Source: Novosphingobium sp. (GTDB taxonomy: Bacteria > Pseudomonadota > Alphaproteobacteria > Sphingomonadales > Sphingomonadaceae). From it: a stretch of 64,000 nucleotides of DNA. Positions within the stretch are counted from its first letter, which is position 1. Each line of letters starts with the position of its first letter. Of this stretch, positions 16,291 through 24,162 are shown piece by piece. Both the position numbers and the translations under genes were made by a program. The notes beneath the pieces were generated by a model. The model worked only from the letters and a program-made list of their open reading frames with translations, was not told the DNA's origin and did no database searches. The stretch is from NCBI GenBank assembly GCA_017744735.1, contig JAGIAR010000009.1:62001-126000 (forward strand), read 5' to 3'.

Positions 16291-18071
16291 TTACTCTCGC
16301 GCGCCTTGGCCCGCTCCTGATCCTGCTTCGCCTTGTCGCTCTGCGCCTTCAGCTGCGGATGGCGGCTGTAGAGATAGGCTTGCTGGGCGATGGTGAGCAG
16401 GTTCGACGTGCACCAGTAGAGCAAGAGACCCGAGGCGAAGGGCGCCATGATGAACATCATGATCCACGGCATGAACATGAACATCTGCTGCTGCATCGGG
16501 TCCATCTGGGCCGGGTTCAGCTTGAACTGCAGGAACATGGTGAAGCCCAGCACCACCGCCAGCGGCCCGATCGCGAAGAAGCTGGTGGGGGTGAAGTCGA
16601 GCAGGCCGAACAGGTTGAGGATATGCAGCGGATCGGGCGCGGAGAGATCCTTGATCCACAGCACGAAGGGCTGGTGGCGCATGTCGATCGCCAGGGTCAG
16701 CACCTTGTAGAGCGCGAAGAAGATCGGGATCTGCAGGATCAGCGGCGCGCAACCGGCCAGCGGGTTGACCCCTTCGGCCTTGTAGAGCGCGCCCATTTCC
16801 TGCTGCAGCTTCTGCTTGTCGTCCTTGTAGCGTTCCTGCAGCGCCTTCATCTTGGGCTGCACCGCGCGCATCCCCGCCATCGAGGCGAACTGGCGCTGCG
16901 CCACCGGGAACATCGCCCCGCGCACGATCACCGTCAGCAGCATGATCGCGATGCCGAAATTGCCGACCAGTGCGAACAGGTGCTTGAGCAGCCACAGGAT
17001 CGGCTTCTCGATCACGCCGAACCAGCCCCAGTCGATCGCATTGCTGAAATTGGAGATGCCCTGGTCTTCGTAGGCCTTGAGCACCCCGCTTTCCTTGGCC
17101 CCGGCGAACAGGCGCGTGCTGCGGGTGACCGCCTTGCCCGGCGCCACGGTGACCGGCTGGTAGACGATCGCCGCGCGGAAATTCTCATTGCCGAGCGAAT
17201 CGAACTGGGAATCGGGCTTCTGCCCGTCCTGCGCGATCAGCGCCGAGAGCCAGTAGATGTCGGTGAAGCCGATCCAGTCGGTCTTGCCCTCGCTCCTGAT
17301 CGTCCCGGCGGTGGCGAGATCGTCGTAATTCGGCCCGAACTGGACCGCGCCGTTGAAGGCGCCGATCGGACCGGAGTGGATGTTCCACGAATCGCCGCTG
17401 GCGGTCTTGGAGGTGCGGTTGACCTGCGCATAGGGCCGCACCACCACCGGCGCGGTGCCGGTGTTGGCCACGGTCTGCTCGGCGGTGACCAGGTAGTGAT
17501 CGTCGACCGAGAACCGGATCGTGAACAGCTGGCCCGCGCCGTTGTCCCAGGTAAGGGTGACCGGCTTGCCGGGTGCGAGCGGACCGCCGCTGGTCTGCCA
17601 CACGGTGTTGGCATCGGGCGTCTTCACCCCGTCGCCGGAAAAGCCGAACTGGCTGAAATATTGCGCGGGCGAGCCCTGGACCGAGAACAGGCGAACCGGC
17701 TCGCTGCCCTTTTCGAGCCCCTGCGAATAATGCGTCAGGCTGAGATCGTCGAGCAGCGCCCCCTTGGGGTTGATCGAGCCGGCAAGGTCGGGCGCGGCGA
17801 TCTTGACCCGGCCCGGCGCGGCGAGCTCGGTCGCGAGGTCCTTGGTCTCGAGCGCGATGTCGGCCGCGTCGTGCAGCCCACCCTCGCGGTTGGTGCGCGA
17901 ATGGCGCAGGCTCTTGTCCTCGGCGCTTTCGGTCGCCCCGGCCGTCGGCAGGGCTTGCGCGGCCACCGGCTGCTTCGGCGCGGGGAAATACCAGCTCGAG
18001 AAGGCTTCCCAGCCGAAGAACAGCAAACCGCTGAGCACCACGGCGAGAATGAGATTGCGCTGATTATCCAC
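16287..18071 (-). CDS. yidC: Membrane protein insertase YidC
   Basis: 594-residue Oxa1/YidC insertase. N-terminal anchor (NLILAVVLSGLLFFGWEAF), a large periplasmic domain from about 60 to 350, and the conserved five-helix core including MGALYKAEGVNPLAGCAPLILQIPIFFALY-type motifs near 440 and a Met-rich segment FMFMPWIMMFIMAP near 540. The charged C-terminus ends KARESK. Lies between yidD and engB as in most alphaproteobacteria. Confidence 0.97.
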   Translation of the reverse strand: MDNQRNLILAVVLSGLLFFGWEAFSSWYFPAPKQPVAAQALPTAGATESAEDKSLRHSRTNREGGLHDAADIALETKDLATELAAPGRVKIAAPDLAGSINPKGALLDDLSLTHYSQGLEKGSEPVRLFSVQGSPAQYFSQFGFSGDGVKTPDANTVWQTSGGPLAPGKPVTLTWDNGAGQLFTIRFSVDDHYLVTAEQTVANTGTAPVVVRPYAQVNRTSKTASGDSWNIHSGPIGAFNGAVQFGPNYDDLATAGTIRSEGKTDWIGFTDIYWLSALIAQDGQKPDSQFDSLGNENFRAAIVYQPVTVAPGKAVTRSTRLFAGAKESGVLKAYEDQGISNFSNAIDWGWFGVIEKPILWLLKHLFALVGNFGIAIMLLTVIVRGAMFPVAQRQFASMAGMRAVQPKMKALQERYKDDKQKLQQEMGALYKAEGVNPLAGCAPLILQIPIFFALYKVLTLAIDMRHQPFVLWIKDLSAPDPLHILNLFGLLDFTPTSFFAIGPLAVVLGFTMFLQFKLNPAQMDPMQQQMFMFMPWIMMFIMAPFASGLLLYWCTSNLLTIAQQAYLYSRHPQLKAQSDKAKQDQERAKARESK

Positions 18072-18115
18072 TTACGTCCGATCCCTTCGGCCCTGAAATT
18101 CGATACCGCCGGGTG

Positions 18116-18325
18116 TCAGGGCACCGGGTCGTAGCCGTGCCCACCCCAAGGGTGGCAGCGCAATAGACGCTTCGTCGCCAACCATCCACCCTTGATCGCG
18201 CCATGCTTTTCCAGCGCCTCGATCGCATATTGCGAGCACGACGGAATGTAGCGGCAGCTCGGCGGCAGGATGCGCGAAGGGCCGATCTGCCAGCCGCGCG
18301 CGATCAGGATGAACAGCCGTTTCAT
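18116..18325 (-). CDS. yidD: Membrane protein insertion efficiency factor YidD
   Basis: 69-residue protein with the family pattern [20 protein letters not shown] and [17 protein letters not shown], including the three conserved Cys. It assists YidC-dependent insertion. The ATG overlaps the rnpA stop (ATGA at 18322-18325). Confidence 0.95.
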   Translation of the reverse strand: MKRLFILIARGWQIGPSRILPPSCRYIPSCSQYAIEALEKHGAIKGGWLATKRLLRCHPWGGHGYDPVP

Positions 18326-18678
18326 CGCCTTCTGCCGCGCTGTCCGCGCGGCGCGTCTCCCTTGCCTTCGGCCGCCCGGGCCAGCGCGATCCCGAGTTCG
18401 TCGCGCATTCTCGCGAAGTCCCGCTCGATCCCGCCGTCGCGGCCGATCAGAACATGGTCATGGTCGGGCAGGCCTTCAAGCGGCAGCGCCGCGCGCAGCA
18501 GTTCGCGGAAGCGGCGCTTCATCCGGTTGCGCACCACCGCATTGCCGACCTTCTTGGTGACGGTGATGCCGTAGCGCTTGCCCTGCCCGCCATTCGCGCG
18601 GACCAGCAAAACGAAACCGGGCCGCGCAACGCGCAGCCCGTGATTCGCAGCCAGAAAGTCGGAGCGCCTGGTCAGCAC
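18322..18678 (-). CDS. rnpA: Ribonuclease P protein component
   Basis: 118 residues; basic RNA-binding protein that joins RNase P RNA to mature tRNA 5' ends. The signature [18 protein letters not shown] is near residues 45-62. A GTG start at 18678 gives the usual N-terminus ([11 protein letters not shown]); longer N-termini into the rpmH-rnpA gap are possible because the frame stays open. Confidence 0.93.
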   Translation of the reverse strand: MLTRRSDFLAANHGLRVARPGFVLLVRANGGQGKRYGITVTKKVGNAVVRNRMKRRFRELLRAALPLEGLPDHDHVLIGRDGGIERDFARMRDELGIALARAAEGKGDAPRGQRGRRR

Positions 18679-18710
18679 CGCCGGCGGCGGCGCGACGGAA
18701 ACCGAATCGC

Positions 18711-18845
18711 TCAGGCCGACAGCTTCTTGCGGCCGCGCGCGCGGCGGGCGGCAAGCACCTTGCGGCCACCGACAGTGGCCTTGCGGGCGCGGAAACCGTG
18801 GCGGCGAGCGCGAACGAGATTGCTCGGCTGGAAAGTGCGCTTCAT
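18711..18845 (-). CDS. rpmH: 50S ribosomal protein L34
   Basis: 44-residue basic protein: [18 protein letters not shown], then [17 protein letters not shown] and RGRKKLSA. This matches L34 along its entire length. First gene of the rpmH-rnpA-yidD-yidC-engB cluster, read leftwards. Confidence 0.97.
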   Translation of the reverse strand: MKRTFQPSNLVRARRHGFRARKATVGGRKVLAARRARGRKKLSA

Positions 18846-18906
18846 GGCGAAGTCCTCAAAAAACTGAAAAGCCGCCAGTCAAGGCGGCCCCGATATGGGC
18901 GCGCGA

Positions 18907-19722
18907 CTAGTGGACCGTGCCCGCCAAGTCAAGATCGAGTGCGAGAAAAGCGAGCCGCGGGGCGGGCTCGGGAACAATTGCCGGGGCCGGATCCGCGGGC
19001 GCAGCATCGGGCCCGGATACCGCCGCAGCGGTCTCGTTCGCCACCCAGCCGCGCATCTCGGCGGCGTCGAGCCAGCGGGCGCGCTCGAACGGAACCGAGT
19101 TGGTCATCGCATAGAAGGCCTTCGCCCGATCGGCATCCATTCCCATCGCGCGGTAGAAATCGAGATATTTCGCATTCTCGGGCGCGGTCGGCGGATAGTC
19201 GCTCGCCTGGCGCCCGGTGTCGTCTTCCCAGGCGTGGACCGCGAAGCGCGCGCCGTCGTCGATCTCGCGGCGGGCGCCGGCGAGGAACAGCTCGACCGCG
19301 CCCGAACGGACCGAGCCGCCCCTGGGCACGCGGGTGGCGATGCCGGCGTCGCGGATCATCCGCCCCAGCCGCAGGTTCGCGATATCGTCGAACGTGCCGG
19401 GGCATTCGACCAGATCGAGCGTGGCGATCTGCGGATAGTCGTGCAGCATCGCCGCGAATTGCGCCGGGCTGTGCGCGTCGGTGATGCCGACCAGCGCCGC
19501 GTGGCTTCCGTCGGTCACGCGGAACGGACCGTAGGTCGCCACCCCCGCCAGCTCCTCCAGCGGCACGCCCGAGACGAGGCGTTCCGCGGCGCCGCTGGAG
19601 GTGATGGCGGGCGCGGCCTGTTCGACCTCGGTCCACTCTTCGACCTGCACCGCGCGCGCCTGCGCAGGCGCAGCGATGCAGGCCGCAAGGCATGCCAGAA
19701 AAGGAAGGTAGCTTCGCCCCAT
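18907..19722 (-). CDS. Secreted ClpP/crotonase-like (COG3904-type) protein
   Basis: 271 residues with a signal peptide (LPFLACLAACIAAPAQARA). The middle part (IATLDLVECPG ... RMIRDAGIATRVPRGGSVRSGAVELFLAGARREIDDGARFAVHAWED) follows the pattern of periplasmic ClpP-like proteins: a beta strand, a helix ending in GIATRV, a Ser-containing helix start (SVRSGAVELFLAG) and a VHAW segment. Whether a catalytic triad is present cannot be seen; enzymatic activity is unproven. Followed by an unusual acidic Pro/Ala-rich tail. Not functionally linked to rpmH, which starts 62 bp away on the same strand. Confidence 0.6.
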   Translation of the reverse strand: MGRSYLPFLACLAACIAAPAQARAVQVEEWTEVEQAAPAITSSGAAERLVSGVPLEELAGVATYGPFRVTDGSHAALVGITDAHSPAQFAAMLHDYPQIATLDLVECPGTFDDIANLRLGRMIRDAGIATRVPRGGSVRSGAVELFLAGARREIDDGARFAVHAWEDDTGRQASDYPPTAPENAKYLDFYRAMGMDADRAKAFYAMTNSVPFERARWLDAAEMRGWVANETAAAVSGPDAAPADPAPAIVPEPAPRLAFLALDLDLAGTVH

Positions 19723-19849
19723 GGGCCGAAATTGCGGCGATTCGTCCTGCGCGAATCTAAGCAGAAATACTTTCCGGCCGATTCACCACATTGCCGCGCT
19801 CGACTCTCCCACCGCCTGTGGTATGGAGAACAAAAGGGGGACACGGGCA

Positions 19850-20587
19850 ATGGTCGGATCGGTCTCGACGGTGGCCTATCTCGGGCTGGAGGCGCGCGCG
19901 GTGGACGTGCAGTGCCAGCTCGCCTCGGGCCTGCCCAAGTTCCACGTCGTCGGCCTGCCCGACAAGGCGGTCGGGGAAAGCCGCCAGCGGGTCCACGCGG
20001 CGCTCGCTTCGATGGGGCTGTCGCTGCCGCCCAAGATCATCACGATCAACCTCTCCCCGGCCGACCTGCCCAAGGAGGGCAGTCACTACGATCTGCCGAT
20101 CGCGCTGGCCTTGCTCGCCGCGATGGGGGTGACCGACCGCGAGGTGCTGGCGGACTGGATCGCGGTGGGCGAGCTGAAGCTGGACGGGCGGATCGTCGCT
20201 TCCCCCGGCGTGCTGCTCGCCGCGCTGCATGCGAGCGGCGAGGGCAAGGGACTGATCTGCCCGGTCGAGCAGGGCCCCGAAGCGCGCTGGGCCAGCGGGG
20301 TGCCGGTCTGCGCCGCGCCGGACCTGATCAGCCTGCTCAACCATCTGAAAGGCACCCAGCGCCTGCCCGAGCCGCAGCCGGGAGAGATCGAGGAGCGCCG
20401 TCACGGTCCTGACCTCAGGCAGGTCAAGGGGCAGGAGACCGCCAAGCGCGCGCTCGAGATCGCCGCGGCGGGCGGGCACAATCTGCTGATGATCGGCCCG
20501 CCGGGCGCGGGCAAGAGCCTGCTGGCGGCCTGCCTGCCCGGCATTCTCCCCGACATGACGCCTTCGGAGGCGCTCGGTATTATGTAG
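19850..20587 (+). pseudogene. comM: ComM/YifB Mg-chelatase-like AAA+ ATPase, 5' fragment cut by an insertion
   Basis: The first 241 or so codons are native; the frame then reads ALGIM* inside the inserted element. The fragment has the N-terminal S5-fold domain (HVVGLPDKAVGESRQRVHAAL) and the Walker A motif GPPGAGKSLLAACLPG near 216-231, but lacks Walker B and everything after. ComM is a branch-migration helicase used in natural transformation. The insertion point is right after DMTPSEAL. AAAAGGGGG lies just before the ATG. Genuine coding ends at 20574, at the target duplication. Confidence 0.93.
20567..20574. repeat. Target-site duplication, left copy (GAGGCGCT)
   Basis: The 8-bp sequence GAGGCGCT immediately outside the left terminal inverted repeat is repeated exactly at 25227-25234 outside the right one. 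Eight-bp duplications are usual for IS1595-family elements. Deleting one copy plus the element gives S-E-A-L-E-A-S in frame. Confidence 0.93.
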
Positions 20588-20599
20588 TAAACGCACCAA
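20575..20599 (+). repeat. Left terminal inverted repeat
   Basis: Begins CGGTATTATGTAG and ends AAACGCACCAA. It pairs with 25202-25226, differing at two positions (T/C at positions 4 and 14). The stop codon TAG that ends the 5' comM fragment lies within it. Confidence 0.92.
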
Positions 20600-20646
20600 G
20601 AGCTAGATAGATGTAATCGCCAGTTATGCGCTATGTATCGCGCACG

Positions 20647-21102
20647 ATGACAGACTACATGGTAGAAGGCCTTATCAAGCGCCGTGCCGCACTGGCTGGC
20701 GAGATGAAGGCAACGCAAGAGCGCATGGCCCAAATGGCCCGCGACCTAGAGACGCTGGATAATGCCTTGCGGATCGTCGCACCGGAACTGGAAGTTACTT
20801 CCATCGCTCCCAAGTTTGTGAAGCCGCCAGACGATTGGAGCAAGCGCGGGGAAATGTCCCGGCTCGTCCTGTCCATGCTCCGGCTCTCTCAAAAGCCCAT
20901 GTGCAGCCGAGAGATAGCCGCACAGTTGATCGTGGACCGTGGGCTGGCCGCTACGCCCAAGCTGCTCAATCTGATGACTAAACGCGTCTCCGGATGCCTA
21001 CGGGATCGCAGGGAGCAAGGACTGGTCGAGAATGCGCCTACGCGGGGCGGCCAATGGCTGGAGTGGCAAATCAAGAAGCCTGCCGCTTCCAACTCGCAAT
21101 AA
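20647..21102 (+). CDS. Passenger protein: coiled coil plus winged-helix-like domain, unknown
   Basis: 151 residues from the ATG at 20647 (an ATG at 20626 would add seven). The N-terminal half is a charged, heptad-like helix (EGLIKRRAALAGEMKATQERMAQMARDLETLD). The C-terminal half (SRLVLSMLRLSQKPMCSREIAAQLIVDRGL...RVSGCLRDRREQGLVEN) has the helix spacing of a winged helix-turn-helix. Similar proteins occur in sphingomonad and rhizobial accessory DNA, as far as I recall. Regulatory or DNA-bound role is inferred. First gene inside the left end of the element. Confidence 0.6.
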   Translation: MTDYMVEGLIKRRAALAGEMKATQERMAQMARDLETLDNALRIVAPELEVTSIAPKFVKPPDDWSKRGEMSRLVLSMLRLSQKPMCSREIAAQLIVDRGLAATPKLLNLMTKRVSGCLRDRREQGLVENAPTRGGQWLEWQIKKPAASNSQ

Positions 21103-21105
21103 ACC

Positions 21106-21603
21106 TCATTGGGCGTTCGCGTTGTATTCGTCCAAAGGAACGTAACCCTGCTTTCTCGCCTCTTGTGGAGTCAGGGTAGGCTGATCGGCATGGTTCGGCG
21201 CAACGCTGGCGGGAGCGCTTAAGTCGTCTCCCACGCAAGGATAGCGTTGCTTCAAGGCGGTGAGCAAAATCGCCGATGCGGGAGAGTTCCCAAGGACCGG
21301 GTGCTCCCCCACCAGATTCTTGACCATCATCGCGTCTTGCTCGCCGGTTCCAGAGTAGTCTTTGGGCAGACAGAACAGTGGCGCCCGACCTTCCTGCACC
21401 AAGGCCGCGTTCGCATAACCAAGACCTACATTGACGCCATTCAGGTAGGTAAAAATGGTGTTCCTGGAGATAGGGTTATCACCGTCATATGCTTTCAGGA
21501 CCGCACTGGCAGAAGGATCGGCATCCGATGTCTGATAATCTTCGCCGGGAGCGCAGCCGCTAACGAGCATGGCCAATCCCGCGATCAATGCTGTTCGTAA
21601 CAT
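21106..21603 (-). CDS. Passenger lipoprotein with Rap1a/Tai-like domain
   Basis: 165 residues. MLRTALIAGLAMLVSGC is a clear lipoprotein signal with the lipidated Cys at 17. The mature part has YLNGVNVGLGYANAAL, then FCLPKDYSG and VKNLVGEHPVLGNSPASAILLTALKQRYPC. The FCLP...HP...AS..LL.AL...PC order matches the Rap1a/Tai family, known as periplasmic immunity proteins against type VI amidase effectors, although many members have no linked effector. Start chosen at 21603, with GGGGGC upstream. Convergent with the preceding gene, 3 bp apart. Confidence 0.65.
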   Translation of the reverse strand: MLRTALIAGLAMLVSGCAPGEDYQTSDADPSASAVLKAYDGDNPISRNTIFTYLNGVNVGLGYANAALVQEGRAPLFCLPKDYSGTGEQDAMMVKNLVGEHPVLGNSPASAILLTALKQRYPCVGDDLSAPASVAPNHADQPTLTPQEARKQGYVPLDEYNANAQ

Positions 21604-22263
21604 GTAATGCCCCCGCGCTCCCGGCCGGAGCCGGGTGGTTGGTAACGCGCGAGCGCGGTAGCGGAGCACGCCCCGCCTATTCCCCTTGCGGGTCTTGTAT
21701 TCGGCGGGCCGCCCGACAAGGCGGATACCGCGCTCAGCACGTCACAGTGCACCTCACGGGCTTACCAAGGCCCATGTGGTGACTGGCTTATTGCATGGAC
21801 TTGAGGGCGAGTCACCCGTGAAGGATAAGGGGAACTTGGCTGGCGTTTCCGAGTGAAAGCGATTATGCTTTCCTACACGCTGGCATTAGGGCCAAAATCC
21901 CCAGCATGAAGGATGATGGCCGCATACGCCTTGAGTTTGGCATCGTTGCGTTCTGCATGATCGTGCCAGCAGGGTATTGGATCGTGCGGACGGTGTTTGA
22001 TCTCCTTACTTGACGACAAAATTGCTGGCAGAATACACGCAATGACGTGTATGAAACGCTCATCGTCGCGTTAGGGGGAACTGGCGCAGTGCGCAAACGT
22101 AGCAAATTTAGCACGATAATTTTGGCAATCGGCTTTCATCGATTGGAATGCTGCGTTCAGCAGGAATCAAGTAAGATTCTGGTTGTATAGCGATCTACGA
22201 CAGGCCATCTGCCGTTGAAATGAGCCTAGGGCCTGCTAGGGCCGGTCTCGTAAAGGAGTTCAA
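21604..22263. other. Gene-poor stretch of the element with one possible 35-residue membrane peptide
   Basis: About 660 bp without a convincing gene. The only candidate is a rightward ATG frame at 21906-22013 encoding MKDDGRIRLEFGIVAFCMIV... with a single hydrophobic helix (FGIVAFCMIVPAGYWIV). It has no clear SD and the frame stays open upstream. The promoter for the 22264 gene is expected in the right part, and an AAAGGAG precedes that start. Confidence 0.3.
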
Positions 22264-22446
22264 ATGCGTCAACCCAAGAATGCGCGGAGCCAAGCAACCG
22301 CCGCCCATGGGTCGCCCAAAATTCGGATGCAACCGAATTACCATTCGGAGATTAGCGAAAGCTATATCGAGGCGATGCAGCGGGCGGTAGATGCCCAAAA
22401 GCCGAAAGGCTTCCGCCTCACCCCAATCAGCGAAGCTGGGTGGTAA
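22264..22446 (+). CDS. Passenger small protein (60 residues) upstream of PemK-like gene
   Basis: Basic, hydrophilic N-terminus followed by a short helix (SEISESYIEAMQRAVDAQKPKGF). AAAGGAG is 5 bp before the ATG, the best SD in the element. The stop codon TAA touches the TTG start of the next gene. That organisation is typical of small antitoxin/toxin pairs, but no antitoxin family is recognised. Confidence 0.5.
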   Translation: MRQPKNARSQATAAHGSPKIRMQPNYHSEISESYIEAMQRAVDAQKPKGFRLTPISEAGW

Positions 22447-22875
22447 TTGGAACCGCTCAGGTTCTATCCGCTATCTACTTCGCCGGCACCATACGACACA
22501 GTATGGTGCCGGTTTCCATATGATGAGCAACCGGATCATCCCGCGCCTGAGCATCACCCCGGATTGATTCGCCAAAGTTTCGCCGATCAAGATGGAAACC
22601 CTTGGGTTAGGGTCGTTTACGGAACCTCAGTCGACCCATTCCGCAACGGCCTTGAATATTTCACCATTGCCAATCTGCCCGACATGGACATGTGCGGCCT
22701 GAAATGCGCCACCCGTTTCTGCCTTGCTCGGCATGCGGAATTGCCATGGGGTCCAGATTACTTCGATGCCCACGAAGGTCGCGTTACTCCAATTCTGGGG
22801 CACCTTAGCCAGCACATGCAAAGGCTGCTTCAAGTGCAGATTTCATATTGGCAGAATGAGCAGCCGCCTGCTTAA
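22447..22875 (+). CDS. Passenger protein, candidate PemK/MazF-fold (SH3-like) protein
   Basis: 142 residues from a TTG directly after the upstream stop. The order of strands resembles MazF/PemK: YDTVWCRFP (first strand), PGLIRQSF and WVRVVYGTS (second and third), ATRFCLARHAELPW, and a final TPILGHLS like the IG.L segment of MazF. Known MazF/PemK proteins are mRNA interferases; the catalytic residues cannot be confirmed here, so toxin function is an inference. It overlaps the end of the convergent transposase gene by 4 bp. Confidence 0.5.
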   Translation: MEPLRFYPLSTSPAPYDTVWCRFPYDEQPDHPAPEHHPGLIRQSFADQDGNPWVRVVYGTSVDPFRNGLEYFTIANLPDMDMCGLKCATRFCLARHAELPWGPDYFDAHEGRVTPILGHLSQHMQRLLQVQISYWQNEQPPA

Positions 22876-23828
22876 GCCTCCCGCTGCCAATAGCCCTTCC
22901 ATTGGCGGCTAACCGGCGCATCCATCGTGGCTTCAACCACCAGCACAGTCTGATTGCCGTTATCGACGCGGCGGTTGTCCTCGCGCCATGCGGCTTCACC
23001 AGCATAAGAACGGAGATAGGGTCCGGCGATATGATGGTGCGTTCCGACTTCCATGCGGCGAAGGCGGCTGAAATAGCTTTCGGCCTGATTGGTGCAGACG
23101 CCGTTGTCCATGAACGCAACCGAGTGATTGACGCGCTTCGTATCCCAACCGGCGTGAAGTGCATCCCAGCCCGTGCCCTCGTCGGCGTGGATCGTGGCGA
23201 GAGTGCCAACGTGATCGCGAACGAACGGAACCGCGTCCCCTTCGTTCTTCACAACGAACGGAAGTGACTTCCCGCCGCGCTCGCGCATGATGACAACACA
23301 CTGGCGCTTGCCGCTGGTGTTCGCCTTGAGGCGACGGTCCTTGCGGTCCTCTTTGCGGTTCTCCGGCTTCACATGACCGCCGAAGTATCCGCCGTCGATT
23401 TCGACGATCCCGTTGAGCTGGAGGCTCGCCTGTTCCTGGGCCATCGCTTCGCGCAGCTTGTGCGTAAGGACGAAGGCGGTCTTATACTGGCAATCCAGAT
23501 CGCGGCTAAGCTGGAGCGCAGCCACGCCCTTTGCGCCATTCACGAAGATAGCGATCGCTGCCAGCAGATCCCCGAACGACATTTTGCGCGAGGCAAAGAT
23601 CGTCCCGCTGGTGACGCTGAACTGGTGATGGCAGCCAACGCACTTGAACTTGCGGCGGGTGCTGATGTTGTAAACTTCCACGCAGCCGCAACGCGGGCAC
23701 ACAGCATCGCCGTCCGTATCGCTCCAACGCAGATCGCAGAACGTGCGGTAAGCCTCGTCCTCGCTCATCCGGAACACCGTCCGAAGCGAGAGAGTGCGGG
23801 CTTTGGCAGAGAGGAGAAAGTGCTGCAT
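22872..23828 (-). CDS. IS1595-family (ISXO2-like) transposase
   Basis: 318 residues. N-terminal zinc ribbon with Cys at 44, 47, 63 and 66, then a helix-turn-helix region (GAKGVAALQLSRDLDCQYKTAFVLTHKLREAM, about 98-129). The ISXO2-type DDE domain follows, with EIDGGYFGG (Asp 145), IHADEG (Asp 216) and the CTNQAESYFSRLRR segment giving the Asn 247/Glu 250 pair typical of the family. Start at 23828 gives the normal N-terminus; the frame is open for 51 more codons. It looks intact, so the element may still be mobile. Confidence 0.93.
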   Translation of the reverse strand: MQHFLLSAKARTLSLRTVFRMSEDEAYRTFCDLRWSDTDGDAVCPRCGCVEVYNISTRRKFKCVGCHHQFSVTSGTIFASRKMSFGDLLAAIAIFVNGAKGVAALQLSRDLDCQYKTAFVLTHKLREAMAQEQASLQLNGIVEIDGGYFGGHVKPENRKEDRKDRRLKANTSGKRQCVVIMRERGGKSLPFVVKNEGDAVPFVRDHVGTLATIHADEGTGWDALHAGWDTKRVNHSVAFMDNGVCTNQAESYFSRLRRMEVGTHHHIAGPYLRSYAGEAAWREDNRRVDNGNQTVLVVEATMDAPVSRQWKGYWQREA

Positions 23829-23857
23829 GTCATCGTTTCCAGTGCTTATGCACTTTC

Positions 23858-23921
23858 TATGATGATATTGCGCACCCTTGTCAATGGCAAACGTATCGCA
23901 TATGATGTTTTTCGCATCATA
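23858..23921. promoter_or_regulatory. TATGATG repeats between transposase and DUF6471 gene
   Basis: TATGATG occurs at 23858-23864 and 23901-23907, and inverted (CATCATA) at 23915-23921. The last two form a 7-bp dyad with a 7-nt spacer just before the AGGAG of the DUF6471 gene. This is a plausible operator for a divergently read pair; no binding protein is known. Confidence 0.45.
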
Positions 23922-23931
23922 GGAGCCGATA

Positions 23932-24162
23932 ATGCCAGTCGCCGAAAAGGAATGGGAAAACCGGGTAAAGGGGCTGCTCAAGGCAGAGCTGAAACGCCGG
24001 GATATTACCTATGCGCAGCTAGTCGGAAAGCTGGCTGATATTGGAGTGATGGACTCCGAGCCGAATATTCGTAACAAGATCAGCCGTGGGAAATTCACGG
24101 GGGTGTTCTTGCTGCAATGCTTAGAGGCTATCGGCGTTTCTTCGTTGCACTTGCGGGATTAG
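23932..24162 (+). CDS. DUF6471 domain small protein
   Basis: 76 residues: EWENRVKGLLKAELKRRDITYAQLVGKLADIG... then NIRNKISRGKFTGVFLLQCLEAIGV. The spacing is that of an HTH-like domain, and the family (DUF6471) is found in many proteobacterial mobile regions. AGGAG is 6 bp before the ATG. It is divergent from the transposase. Autoregulation or transposase control is possible, not shown. Confidence 0.75.
   Translation: MPVAEKEWENRVKGLLKAELKRRDITYAQLVGKLADIGVMDSEPNIRNKISRGKFTGVFLLQCLEAIGVSSLHLRD

Noticed and set aside
21588..21782. 64-residue rightward frame within the element
   Set aside because: Overlaps the lipoprotein start region antisense, has no SD and reads as low-complexity.
21863..22114. 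83-residue leftward frame in the element
   Set aside because: No SD, no recognisable features and composition typical of chance frames.
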